64,000 nt of DNA from positions 62,001 through 126,000 of the forward strand of contig MPNA01000001.1 of the NCBI GenBank assembly GCA_002238785.1, given 5' to 3'. The notes under the pieces were generated by a model. The model did not search any database. It saw nothing but the letters and a program-made list of their open reading frames with translations, and was not told the DNA's origin. The first letter of the stretch is position 1, and the number at the start of each line of letters is the position of its first letter. Position numbers and translations under genes: made by a program. This DNA is from a bacterium OM1 bin76. Lineage in GTDB: Bacteria; Actinomycetota; Acidimicrobiia; Spongiisociales; ZC4RG35. Of this stretch, positions 23,848 to 32,178 are shown one piece after another.

Positions 23848-24810
23848 TCAACCCTTGTTCGGCGGCCCGCCAACCATCGGAAGGGCTCTGACAACGGCCG
23901 GGGCCTCCCCACCCTCCCAAAGGACCTGCACTCCATCACCGGGATCGGCGCCCCGCCGGATCAGGGACAGTGCCACCGGCGCCCGAACCTCCAAGGACTC
24001 TGCAACGGAGGTGACTCTTCCCACTTTCCGATCATCTTTGCGCACTTCCGCTCCTTCGGGGGGGCGGATGTTGGTCGTCAGTTCCAACCCCCGCAGGGTG
24101 CGGTTCACTCGCCCCCGGCTGTCGATTCGGGCCGCCAGTTCCTGGCCCAAGAAGCAACCCTTGGTGAACGAGATGGCGGCTTCCGCCAGTTGACCGGTCT
24201 CCTGGGGGATGGTCCGCTGATCCAAATCGATGCTTGCCGAGGGCTCGCCGGCCTCCACCCTCACAGCCCGCCAGGCCAACTCTCCCACCGGATGGGCGCC
24301 TGCCGGGGAATCTGCGGTGAAGAAGATCCGGGGAAGATCAGCCAACGCCGCCGCAGCGCGGAAGTCCTCTCCGTCTCTCATCCATTTTCCATCCCCGACG
24401 GCCTCCCACCAGGGACAGTCGGGGCCGACCAGGGCCGAGACCACCCGGGAACCGACCCGGATCTTCGCTTTGACGCGAATCCGGTAGTAGCCCAGCATCT
24501 CGGCCAGTTCCATCCCCTCCCCCGCCTCGCAGATCAGACCCAGACCCCGGTCGTCCTTGAGTATCCAAAGCACGAAGCGCACCATGCCTCGCGGAGTCAG
24601 GAAGAAGGACCGGCACACCCCCCCAGACGGCAACGACTCCACGTCTGCGCTGACCAGTCCCTGCATGAAGGAGACCGCGTCGGGACCCTCCACCCAGACC
24701 ACCTCCCAGAGCCCGGCGACCAATCCGCACCCTCTGCGAAGCGCCAGGTATTCGGCCGTCACGTTCCCGAAGCTGTCGGGCAGTTCACCCGATCGGACAG
24801 GTAGTGTCAC
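23848..24810 (-). CDS. ygfZ: YgfZ/GcvT-family folate-binding protein
   Basis: 320 residues. The YgfZ signature FTKGCFLGQELAARIDSRG (K-G-C-[FY]-x-G-Q-E) is present at about residues 220-238, with the GcvT-like aminomethyltransferase fold before it and a barrel domain after. YgfZ proteins bind tetrahydrofolate and help assemble or repair iron-sulfur clusters. The start is GTG at 24810, 14 bases after the trpE stop; the open frame upstream is a shadow of trpE. Likely co-transcribed with trpE. Confidence 0.85.
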   Translation of the reverse strand: MTLPVRSGELPDSFGNVTAEYLALRRGCGLVAGLWEVVWVEGPDAVSFMQGLVSADVESLPSGGVCRSFFLTPRGMVRFVLWILKDDRGLGLICEAGEGMELAEMLGYYRIRVKAKIRVGSRVVSALVGPDCPWWEAVGDGKWMRDGEDFRAAAALADLPRIFFTADSPAGAHPVGELAWRAVRVEAGEPSASIDLDQRTIPQETGQLAEAAISFTKGCFLGQELAARIDSRGRVNRTLRGLELTTNIRPPEGAEVRKDDRKVGRVTSVAESLEVRAPVALSLIRRGADPGDGVQVLWEGGEAPAVVRALPMVGGPPNKG

Positions 24811-24824
24811 AACAGGCCTCCGGC

Positions 24825-26309
24825 TCAGTCCCGTGCCGCCATGGCGATGGCCACCAGCGGCGCCGCCGCCTTGTTCATGGTCTCCTCGTATTCGAGGTCG
24901 GGTTGGCTGTCGGCCACCACACCGCCTCCGGCCTGAACCCAGGCCGTCCCGTCTGCCACTATCACGGTGCGCAGGCAGATGGCGGTGTCCATGGTGCCGG
25001 AGAAGTCGATATAACCGACCGCACCGGCATAGGGACCGCGGGCCACCGGTTCCAGTTCGTCGATGATCTCCATGGCCCGGACTTTCGGAGCACCCGACAC
25101 CGTCCCGTGCGGGAAGGTGGCGCGGAGCACATCCACCGGGCCCACCTCGGGCCGAAGCGTTCCCGACACCGCCGAGACGATGTGCATCACGTGGCTGTAG
25201 CGCTCGATGACCATCAGGTCGTCCACCTGCACGGTTCCGAACTCGCACACCCTGCCGACGTCGTTTCGAGCCAGGTCGATCAGCATCACATGCTCGGCCC
25301 GCTCTTTGGGATCGGCCAGCAATTCTTCTGCCAGCGCGGCATCCTCGTCCGGCGTGGCGCCCCGGGGACGGGTGCCGGCGATGGGACGGGAGTAGACCGT
25401 CCCGTCGCGGACCCGGGTCATCAACTCCGGTGAGGACCCGACCACCTCGACCCCGGGAGACCGCACATAGAACAGATAGGGAGACGGGTTGATGTGGCGA
25501 AGTGCCCGGTAGATGTCGAAGCTGTCGCCTGCGAACGGCACCGTGAGCCGCTGGCTCGGTAGCACCTGGAAGACGTCGCCGGCCCACACGTAGTCCCGGG
25601 CCTTCACGACCGCGGCTTCGTATTCGGAACGGGTGAAGGTGGAGACGAACGGGGGCGTGGGGGGCAGGTCGGGGACCACCGGCTGCATTTGGTATTCGAG
25701 GGGCGCAGCCAGCCGAGCCATGTCCTCGGACAACCGGTCCACCGCCTCCCGATAGTCGGACTCGGGATCTTCGCCCACATAGATGTTTCTCATCAGGGTG
25801 ATGTTCTGCGTGAAGCGATCCATGGCCGCCAGCCCACCCAGGAAATGCCACAGCATCTCTGGAAGTTGCCGATCGTCGGGAGGTCGGTCGGGCAGGTTCT
25901 CGACGTAGCGGACGCAGTCATAACCCAGATACCCCACCATCCCCGAGTACAGCGGTGGGAATCCCGGCATCTGGGGTATCGAGAACTGACGGTGCAACTC
26001 CTCCACCACCTCCAGCGGATTGCCGGGCGGAACTTCCAGGTCTATGCCGGATATCTCAGCCTTTCCGTCGCGGGAGGTGAGGATGAAAGCGGGATCCCAG
26101 CCCACAAACGACCACCGGGCCCACCTCTCTCCCCCCTCCACCGACTCCAGCAGGAAACCGGGGTCATCGCCGGCCAGTTTCTCGAACACCGTCAGCGGAG
26201 TCTCACGGTCGCCCACCAGGTTCACCGCCAAGGGAACCACCCGGCAGTGTGAGGCCATGTCCAGGTACTCCTCAAGGGTGGGGGTGATTGCAGGGTCGTT
26301 CATGTCCAA
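24825..26309 (-). CDS. trpE: Anthranilate synthase component I TrpE
   Basis: Makes anthranilate from chorismate with ammonia from TrpG. 494 residues. The N-terminal tryptophan-feedback motif LLES is kept (GFLLESVEGGERW), and the chorismate-binding domain shows RPIAGTRPRG, DLARNDVGRVC, YSHVMHIVS, TFPHGTVSGAPKVRAME and IQAGGG-type VQAGGGVVADS. The first ATG is taken; MNDPAI two codons later is possible. No trpG or trpD occurs in the window. Confidence 0.96.
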   Translation of the reverse strand: MDMNDPAITPTLEEYLDMASHCRVVPLAVNLVGDRETPLTVFEKLAGDDPGFLLESVEGGERWARWSFVGWDPAFILTSRDGKAEISGIDLEVPPGNPLEVVEELHRQFSIPQMPGFPPLYSGMVGYLGYDCVRYVENLPDRPPDDRQLPEMLWHFLGGLAAMDRFTQNITLMRNIYVGEDPESDYREAVDRLSEDMARLAAPLEYQMQPVVPDLPPTPPFVSTFTRSEYEAAVVKARDYVWAGDVFQVLPSQRLTVPFAGDSFDIYRALRHINPSPYLFYVRSPGVEVVGSSPELMTRVRDGTVYSRPIAGTRPRGATPDEDAALAEELLADPKERAEHVMLIDLARNDVGRVCEFGTVQVDDLMVIERYSHVMHIVSAVSGTLRPEVGPVDVLRATFPHGTVSGAPKVRAMEIIDELEPVARGPYAGAVGYIDFSGTMDTAICLRTVIVADGTAWVQAGGGVVADSQPDLEYEETMNKAAAPLVAIAMAARD

Positions 26310-26355
26310 GGGGATGGCTGGGTGGGAATCGGGGGGCTCAGAGTCTTGGTGTTGA

Positions 26356-27132
26356 TCAGATTTCCGTCAGGTTACTGAGCAAGGGAAGCGCCGCGAACAG
26401 GTTGGAGATCACCCTCGACAACCAACTGAGCCCATTGAACATCATCAGCACCCCGAAGGCGGTCATCAGGACCCCGGCCACGATGATCAGGGGGCGGCTG
26501 ATCTTTCTCACCACCGCCAGGGCGCTGAAGGCCTTGGAGAGGCCGATCCCCGACAGAACGAAGGGAACGCCGATGCCCAGCGAGAAGACGAACAGCAGGA
26601 ACATCCCCGCCAGGACGGTGTTCTGGGAGGCAGCGATCGCCAGCACCCCGCCCAGGATGGTGCCGATGCAGGGCGACCATCCGAAACCGAACGCCGCCCC
26701 CAACACCACCGGAGACAGGAACCCGAAACGGGCGTTTACCACATGGAAGCGGCGCTCCCGGGCAAAGAAGGCGAATATGCCCCGGTTGGAGAAGGACATT
26801 CCCACCATCACCACACCGAATATGGCGATGACCGCCCCGGCGATCCTGGTGACTACCAATTGATTCTGCAGCAGGAACCTGGAGATGGAGGTGGCGCCGG
26901 CGCCCTGCGCCACGAAGATGATGGTGAACCCCGCCACGAACAGCAGCGTCGCCCGCAGCATCTTGGAGGTGGAAGCCGCCCCGGTCTGCAGGTCGGCCAC
27001 CGAGTACCCCGACACCATGGCAAGGTAACCGGGTAGCAGCGGTAAGACGCAGGGCGATATGAAAGCCAGCAGGCCTCCTCCGAATGCCACTGCCAACTGC
27101 AGTGCCAATGCCATGTCCAAGAAATCCATCAA
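26356..27132 (-). CDS. ccdA: Thiol-disulfide membrane protein CcdA
   Basis: 258 residues with six hydrophobic segments. The redox-active Cys are in FISPCVLPLLPGY (first helix) and GFGWSPCIGTIL (fourth helix), as in CcdA/DsbD-beta. It carries electrons from cytosolic thioredoxin across the membrane for cytochrome c maturation or other extracytoplasmic thiol reductions. No other cytochrome c biogenesis gene (resB, resC, tlpA-like) is adjacent. Lies 46 bases upstream of trpE. Confidence 0.93.
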   Translation of the reverse strand: MMDFLDMALALQLAVAFGGGLLAFISPCVLPLLPGYLAMVSGYSVADLQTGAASTSKMLRATLLFVAGFTIIFVAQGAGATSISRFLLQNQLVVTRIAGAVIAIFGVVMVGMSFSNRGIFAFFARERRFHVVNARFGFLSPVVLGAAFGFGWSPCIGTILGGVLAIAASQNTVLAGMFLLFVFSLGIGVPFVLSGIGLSKAFSALAVVRKISRPLIIVAGVLMTAFGVLMMFNGLSWLSRVISNLFAALPLLSNLTEI

Positions 27133-27185
27133 AAGTCCCTTCCGAGGGGTCGTCTGTCGCGGGGCAGGGTCGCCTGGCTGGAATT

Positions 27186-28498
27186 CTATCTAGCAGTTGT
27201 CCCTATCCACTTCGCTAAACCTCGTCGCCCTCCCCACAGGAAGACACAAAAGCGGGCAACCATCATGGTGATGATCGCCCACCACACTCCCGCAAGCCCC
27301 CCTCCCAACGCCGCGGAGGCCCAGAGCACTGCGGCCGCCGCCACCAGGGCCACCCCGGTGGAGGTTGCCAGCAGGCGCCCCGCCAGCACCGCCATGAGGA
27401 CCCCGTCGGCCACGAACACCAGAGCGGACAGCGGTTGCATCAAGGCGGCATGAGCCACCACGCCGGTCACGGTCTCCGCAACGGCCGGATCGTCGGTAAA
27501 CCAGCCGCCCAGCCAAGGAGCGGCGATCAACAGCGAGGCGGCGATCACCCCTCCCATGAGCAGCCCCCACCACAGCAGGCGCCTGGTTACCTGGTGCGCT
27601 CCCTCCACGTCCCCGACGCCACCAGAGCCTGCCCGGCAATGGCCACCGAATCGAGGGTGAAGGAGCAAAGCGCCCACACCTGGATCAAGATCTGGTGGGC
27701 CGCCACCTCCACCGTGCCCACCCGGGCTGCGGCCGCCACGGTCATGGTGAGGGTGCCGACCAGGAACACTGCCCGCAGCGCCAGCACCCCTCCCGTCCCC
27801 CAGAACCGCAGCAGCCCACTCCAACCCGCCAGCCGAAGGGACCACCCTTCGCGGCGAGCCCGCCCGGAAAGGAGGAGGAAGAAGCAACCGGTCCCCAGCC
27901 ACTGTGCCCAGACGGTGGCCCAACCAGCGCCGGCCAGCCCCCATCCCAATCCGAAGATGAGCAACGGGTCCAACGCCGCGTTGAAGACGTTCACCCCCAC
28001 CGACACCCACATCGGCGTCTTGGTGTCCTGATGGCCGCGGTAGATCCCGTGGGAAACCAGATTGAGCAGTGCGGCTGGAAAGGCCAGGGACCGGATGCGC
28101 AGGTATTCCACGGCCGGAGCCCTCACCTCCGCAGAGGCCTGCATCAGGTCGATCAGTGGGCCTGACGCAGTCCAGAACAAGATGAATCCCATCACCCCCA
28201 GGACCGCAGCGGTGAACACCGCCTGGCTGGCCACCCGGCCCGCCCCGACGCGGTCTCCTCTCCCCAGGCTTTGGGCGACCATGGGGGTGGTGACGAACGC
28301 CAGGGCATTGCAGATCGCAAAGGCCATCCCGAACAGGGCGGCGTCCACTCCCAGAGCGGCCAGTTCCACCCTCCCCAGCCGGCCAACGAAAGCGGTGTCC
28401 ACCAAGGAGAGCAGCGGGTCGGCCACCAGGGCGGCCAGGGCCGGGGCAGCCAGAGCCAGGATGCGACGGTCCCAGGTTCGCTTCGGGTCCCCAGTCAC
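27186..28498 (-). pseudogene. MATE (DinF-like) efflux transporter split by a frameshift
   Basis: The first 300 codons (from 28498) encode the start of a MATE transporter: LALAAPALAALVADPLLSLVDTAFVG and SHGIYRGHQDTKTPMWV are typical DinF motifs. This frame ends at 27587 after GQALVASGTWRERTR. The remaining C-terminal half continues in another frame from about 27625 (GVGDVEGAHQVTRRLLWW) to 27186. Family members read roughly GQALVGxALGxGDVxGAR here, so a short out-of-frame deletion of about 11 bases, not a single-base error, best fits the join near 27610-27625. The combined length (about 437 codons) is close to the usual size. Inactivated gene or, less likely, an assembly error. Confidence 0.8.
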
Positions 28499-28541
28499 GG
28501 ACTCCGCCTGTGTTGGTCCGACCGGGCGAAGCAGGCAGTCT

Positions 28542-29219
28542 TCAGGACCGCGCCGGCCAGTCGCATAGCCCGTCCCGCGTCATCTCACACTCCTCGCATC
28601 GTGGTGAGCGGGCATCGCAGACGTCTCTGCCGAACTGGATGAATCTCATGGAGACGCCGGTCCAGGCTTTGGTCGGATAGAGGGCTTTGAGATCTGTCTC
28701 GATCTTGGCCGGGTCGGTCTGGGTGGTCAGGCCGATGCGCCCCGTGACCCGCCGGACATGGGTGTCGACCGCGATGGCCGGAATGTCAAATGCCTCGGCC
28801 AGCACCACGCTGGCCGTCTTCCTTCCCACCCCCCGCAGGGTGACCAGTTGCTCCAGATCGGTTGGCACCACTCCTCCGAATCTCTCGGTGAGATCTCGGG
28901 ACAGTTCCACGATCGACCGGGCCTTCTGGCGGTAGAAGCCGGTGGAGAACACCGCCTCCTCCACATCTTCGAGATTCGCCTCGCCCAGATCCTGGGCGGT
29001 GGGCCATCGGCGAAACAGTCCCGGCGTCACCCGGTTGACATTCTCGTCGGTGGTTTGAGCGGACAGCACGGTGGAAACCAACAGTTGCCAGGGGTTGCGA
29101 TAGTCCAGCGCCGTCTGCGCAGCCGGATAGCGCCGTACCAGCCGATTGAGCACCGCCCGCGCCTTTCCCCGCTGGGCGGGTGTGGGCGCCTTACCGTCCG
29201 AAAGGAACTTGGATGCCAC
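28542..29219 (-). CDS. nth: Endonuclease III Nth
   Basis: Bifunctional DNA glycosylase/AP lyase for oxidised pyrimidines. 225 residues. Helix-hairpin-helix LRGVGRKTASVVLAEAF with the catalytic Lys, catalytic Asp in AVDTHVRRVT, and a C-terminal 4Fe-4S cluster motif with four Cys (VCDARSPRCEECEMTRDGLC). Starts near the divergent thioesterase gene; ends 43 bases before the MATE gene on the same strand. Confidence 0.96.
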   Translation of the reverse strand: MASKFLSDGKAPTPAQRGKARAVLNRLVRRYPAAQTALDYRNPWQLLVSTVLSAQTTDENVNRVTPGLFRRWPTAQDLGEANLEDVEEAVFSTGFYRQKARSIVELSRDLTERFGGVVPTDLEQLVTLRGVGRKTASVVLAEAFDIPAIAVDTHVRRVTGRIGLTTQTDPAKIETDLKALYPTKAWTGVSMRFIQFGRDVCDARSPRCEECEMTRDGLCDWPARS

Positions 29220-29313
29220 TCGAATGTGATGCTAGTTACGTCGTTGCGTACAGATAGCGCCCAGAGGGTTCGAAGACCCACCCAAACTCCCCTATCATCA
29301 CACCACCCGGGGC

Positions 29314-29790
29314 ATGAAAAGCAGCAATATCACCGTTAACAAACTGATTGCGCAAGTGCGCAGTTATTACGGCGAGGGTTGCTTCGCCTGTGGCCAGGCC
29401 AATCCTCACGGACTTCGAATGGAGGGATTCGGAGTCCAGGACAGATACGCCGTCGCCGAATTCAAGCCTCGCGCCGAACACCGCGGGACCGAAGGCACCC
29501 TGCACGGAGGAGTCGTCACCACCACCCTGGACGAGATCTCCGTGTGGGCGGCGATTCTCACCTATCAGACCATGGTTGTCACCGGCAGGCTCGAAGTGAA
29601 GTTCCGGCGTCCCGGGAAAGTGGACGATCCCAACCTGTGGACCCGGGGCCGCGTGGAGGAAAGACGCGGCAAACGCCTGGTGATCTCTGCCCAACTGCTC
29701 TCCGGTTCCACGGTCTGCGCCTCGTCGACCGGTCTTTTCATAACCACCCAGACCCTGGAGGAAATGGGCATCCTCACACCTGGCGACTAG
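29314..29790 (+). CDS. PaaI-type hotdog thioesterase
   Basis: 158 residues. Opening motif CFACGQANPHGLRM and the hotdog central helix with HGGVVTTTLDEISVWAA, where the His/Gly pair and the Asp/Glu are the usual catalytic positions of PaaI-like acyl-CoA thioesterases; strand MVVTGRLEVKFRRPG follows. The C-terminal 30 residues (FITTQTLEEMGIL) are family-like. Natural acyl-CoA substrate unknown. Confidence 0.85.
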   Translation: MKSSNITVNKLIAQVRSYYGEGCFACGQANPHGLRMEGFGVQDRYAVAEFKPRAEHRGTEGTLHGGVVTTTLDEISVWAAILTYQTMVVTGRLEVKFRRPGKVDDPNLWTRGRVEERRGKRLVISAQLLSGSTVCASSTGLFITTQTLEEMGILTPGD

Positions 29791-29905
29791 AGTTTCAGCC
29801 GCCACCGGCCGGGTCAAGACCAGGTCTGTGTCATCTCTTTGCCGCTACACACCGCCGACCTGATCGAGTCGCGAAGGTTCCCCAGCAAGAAACCTGCCAA
29901 AACGC

Positions 29906-29935
29906 TTGACTTTTGTCACAGGGGTGTTGCATATT
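29906..29935 (+). promoter_or_regulatory. Putative promoter in the noncoding stretch
   Basis: TTGACT (29906-29911), 18 bases, CATATT (29930-29935). It points into the 500-base noncoding stretch, towards leader copy 2, so it may drive an RNA of that region. The palindromic CATATT/AATATG pair overlaps the -10 box. Confidence 0.4.
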
Positions 29936-30185
29936 GATGTGTACAAATATGAGTGTGCGGTCCGGATCGCTGTCATCAGAGTGAGGGTTCTGCTCTGGGA
30001 TGAGCAGTTGCTGTTTTACGGTTGGTTCGTCCTGGGGTGTGGACCTGTTTTAGCCGGTTACTGAAGTTCTTTCGGTTCGGATTGGCTTGTGCCTGTCCGA
30101 ATTTGTTCTGGCGGTCAGGAGGCGGCGGGTCGGGAGGGGATTCCCTTTTTGGGGGACCGACCCGGGTGGGAAGCGGCAAAACCTG

Positions 30186-30299
30186 GGGTAGCCGTCCCCG
30201 AACTCCCTGTCATCTATAGTCGGTTACCGATCCGATCTCTTCTACAGCGTCGATCGGGGTGGTCGACGAAAGGGAGAGGCTTTGAAGTCTGCAACATCC
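30186..30299 (+). repeat. Copy 2 of the 114-bp promoter/leader, without a downstream gene
   Basis: About 95% identical to the cpaB leader on the other strand at 10934-11047. Kept elements: GGTAGCCG (30187-30194), CTCCCT (30203-30208), TATAGT (30215-30220), CGGTTACC (30221-30228), stem CGTCGA/TCGACG, Shine-Dalgarno AGGGAG (30271-30276) and TTG start (30282). The reading frame after the TTG keeps the first six cpaB codons but then runs out of similarity and stops at 30320, leaving a 12-residue peptide (about MKSATSSSTLR and so on). Similarity ends sharply at both edges. Confidence 0.85.
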
Positions 30300-30442
30300 T
30301 CCAGTTCGACCCTGCGGTGACAGCCGCCCAGAGGCTGACGGACCAGACGAGGGTGAACAGGCTCAGCGAAGGGTTGACCCGCCGGGCGGGGTCGGTATGG
30401 GGCGGTGGGGTTGGGGAAGCTGAGGGGCGAAGTGGGGTTTGT

Positions 30443-31660
30443 CTATTTGCGTTGTTTGATGGGGCGTTTGCGTCTGCGCCGGTATCTGGGGTTGGGTTGT
30501 CGGGGCGGTCGGCCTGGTTGTCGGGCCGGTCGGCGGAGGTAGTAGGTGCCGGTGGGGGTTTGTTCCACTGTCCAGTCCTGATCATGCACCATGTGGTGGC
30601 ACCGGGTGCATAGCAGGGTCATGTTGTCAATGTTGGTGGGGCCTCCGTCCTGCCAGTGGCGTATGTGATGGGCCTGACACCAAGAGGCCTTGGCGCCGCA
30701 CCCCACACAGTGTTTGTCGCGGGCGACCAGCGCGGCGCGTTGGGGTCCGCTGGCGGTCCGCCTGGCTCTTCCCAGGTCCAGGGGTGTGGAAGAACCCGAG
30801 AAGATGGCGGGCAGAACCTGAGCATCACACGCCAGACGACGCAACGTCCCCGCCGGTACCGGGGTACCGTCCCCCAGGCGGGGATTGCCCAACCGGCCGG
30901 CGACCGTGTCGTAGTCGGCGATCACCAACAGTCGCACATCCTGAACACCACCATCCTTGCGTTGACGGGTGACCAGTTCTGCTATGGCGTCGGCCATCCG
31001 CTGACCCGCCGAAACCCGACTCCGGGGGTCCTCGCGGTGCCACAGGTCGTTCATCATCGCCGAAACCGCGGTTTCTATCTGAGCGCCGGTGACCGGATCG
31101 AACCGCCCGTACAACACGGTCATCCCATCGTGCAGGTCAGTGGTGATCTTGGCGAACCGGCGGGAACGCTGAAACACCAACTTGGAAACCCCATCATCCT
31201 CAGCACGCCGTTGTTCGTGCTTGCGGACCGTGGCCGCGAACTTGTCAGGAGACTGAGAACGAGCCTCGTCCAACAGTTGCTCCTCGTCAATGGTTCCCCG
31301 CTGGTTGGCACCCACCAGAATCCGAACGTTTTCAGGGGAGATGTCACCCTTGTGGAAACCCTCCCGGGTCCTGGGCAATTCTTCCAACCCCCCAGCAACA
31401 ATCACTTCCGACCGGGCCCGGCGGCGGCTCAACAACCCGTCCTCTCGTAACACCGTCTCCACCAGTTCGGTTCCGTGGCGTCGCTCCAACTCGGCCGCCG
31501 CCTCCGCACGGGCCGCCGCCGCCTGGTTCTGCACCCGGACAGTCGACCGAATACGCCGCCGCAACTGCTCAGACGAAGCATCGGACACCGGCAACGTGGG
31601 TGCCAACCACCGCCCCCGATTGACCACTCCCGGTGTTCCGTTCACATACTCCCTGTCCAT
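30443..31660 (-). CDS. DUF222/13E12-type protein with HNH nuclease domain
   Basis: About 405 residues. A DUF222-like helical region (residues about 20-300, with GGLEELPRTREGFHKGDISPENVRI) is followed by a C-terminal HNH domain: CVGCGAKASWCQAHHIRHW, QDGGPTNIDN, LLCTRCHHMVHD, holding two CxxC zinc pairs and the catalytic His pair. The tail is Arg/Pro-rich and basic. This family is repeated in actinobacterial genomes (the mycobacterial REP13E12 proteins belong to it) and is suspected to be mobile; its function is unproven. The ATG at 31660 has GGTGG upstream; ATG 31672 is possible. Confidence 0.85.
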   Translation of the reverse strand: MDREYVNGTPGVVNRGRWLAPTLPVSDASSEQLRRRIRSTVRVQNQAAAARAEAAAELERRHGTELVETVLREDGLLSRRRARSEVIVAGGLEELPRTREGFHKGDISPENVRILVGANQRGTIDEEQLLDEARSQSPDKFAATVRKHEQRRAEDDGVSKLVFQRSRRFAKITTDLHDGMTVLYGRFDPVTGAQIETAVSAMMNDLWHREDPRSRVSAGQRMADAIAELVTRQRKDGGVQDVRLLVIADYDTVAGRLGNPRLGDGTPVPAGTLRRLACDAQVLPAIFSGSSTPLDLGRARRTASGPQRAALVARDKHCVGCGAKASWCQAHHIRHWQDGGPTNIDNMTLLCTRCHHMVHDQDWTVEQTPTGTYYLRRPARQPGRPPRQPNPRYRRRRKRPIKQRK

Positions 31661-31845
31661 ACCAACCACCATGGACCAGGCATGTGACAAAACAACACCA
31701 CCACACCCCAACCTGTGCAAACAAACACTAAGGAGTCAACTGTGGGACCAAACAGGATCTGCTGTTCCGAGTCTCCCATCTAGTGGGAGGAGTAATCGCA
31801 GGTACCTTCCCGGCCAGGTCCTGCACCACCGGTCTGACGGGATGG

Positions 31846-32127
31846 CTACTGGGAAGAAGAGCCTCCCTGCTCCCGTTCTGCCCACCGCAGTCCCCGGCGG
31901 GCGAGGCGGATGCCCACCGCCACTGCGCCCATGCCCAATCCCACCAACCCGGTGAGCCGCACCACCGGAACAAAGGGAGCAGCGCACAGCCATACCCCGT
32001 CAGGGCAGATTCCAAACCCGCTGCCGCCCCGGGCCAGATCCAGTGCGGCCAGCAAGGGTATAACCGCCAGGGCGATGGCGGTCACCACCAAGGCGCCGAT
32101 CAGTATGCGAAAGAATCCTGTGGTCAT
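31846..32127 (-). CDS. Small two-helix membrane protein
   Basis: 93 residues, two hydrophobic segments (FRILIGALVVTAIALAVIPLL and LTGLVGLGMGAVAVGI) flanking GGSGFGICPDGVWLCAAPF, with a Cys pair that could form a disulfide on the outer side. The C-terminus is Arg/Glu-rich. The Gly/Cys core resembles small uncharacterised actinobacterial membrane proteins I have seen, but no function is known. Divergent from the ThyX-like gene; start ATG at 32127 chosen (an ATG at 32148 is possible). Confidence 0.6.
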   Translation of the reverse strand: MTTGFFRILIGALVVTAIALAVIPLLAALDLARGGSGFGICPDGVWLCAAPFVPVVRLTGLVGLGMGAVAVGIRLARRGLRWAEREQGGSSSQ

Positions 32128-32178
32128 AAGGCAGATACGGTACCGCAATGGTCGGACTCCATATCATTATTAGCTCCC

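Larger units (their letters stand above)
29791..30442. other. 650-base stretch without a convincing gene, holding a promoter and the second leader copy
   Basis: Lies between the thioesterase and the DUF222-HNH gene. Contents seen: a sigma-70-like promoter at 29906-29935, an imperfect palindrome (CATATT...AATATG, 29930-29951), a G/T-rich plus strand that continues the composition of the HNH gene, and copy 2 of the 114-bp leader at 30186-30299. Short open frames here (for example 29976-30179 minus, Pro/Arg/Asn-rich) look like composition artefacts. Confidence 0.6.

Noticed and set aside
24811-25851. 347-codon extension of the ygfZ frame
   Set aside because: It overlaps trpE entirely, is rich in Arg/Gly/His/Pro and has no similarity; the GTG at 24810 fits the YgfZ start.
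29976-30179. 67-residue minus-strand ORF, Pro/Arg/Asn-rich
   Set aside because: Composition of a skewed noncoding stretch, no Shine-Dalgarno, no similarity to any family I know.
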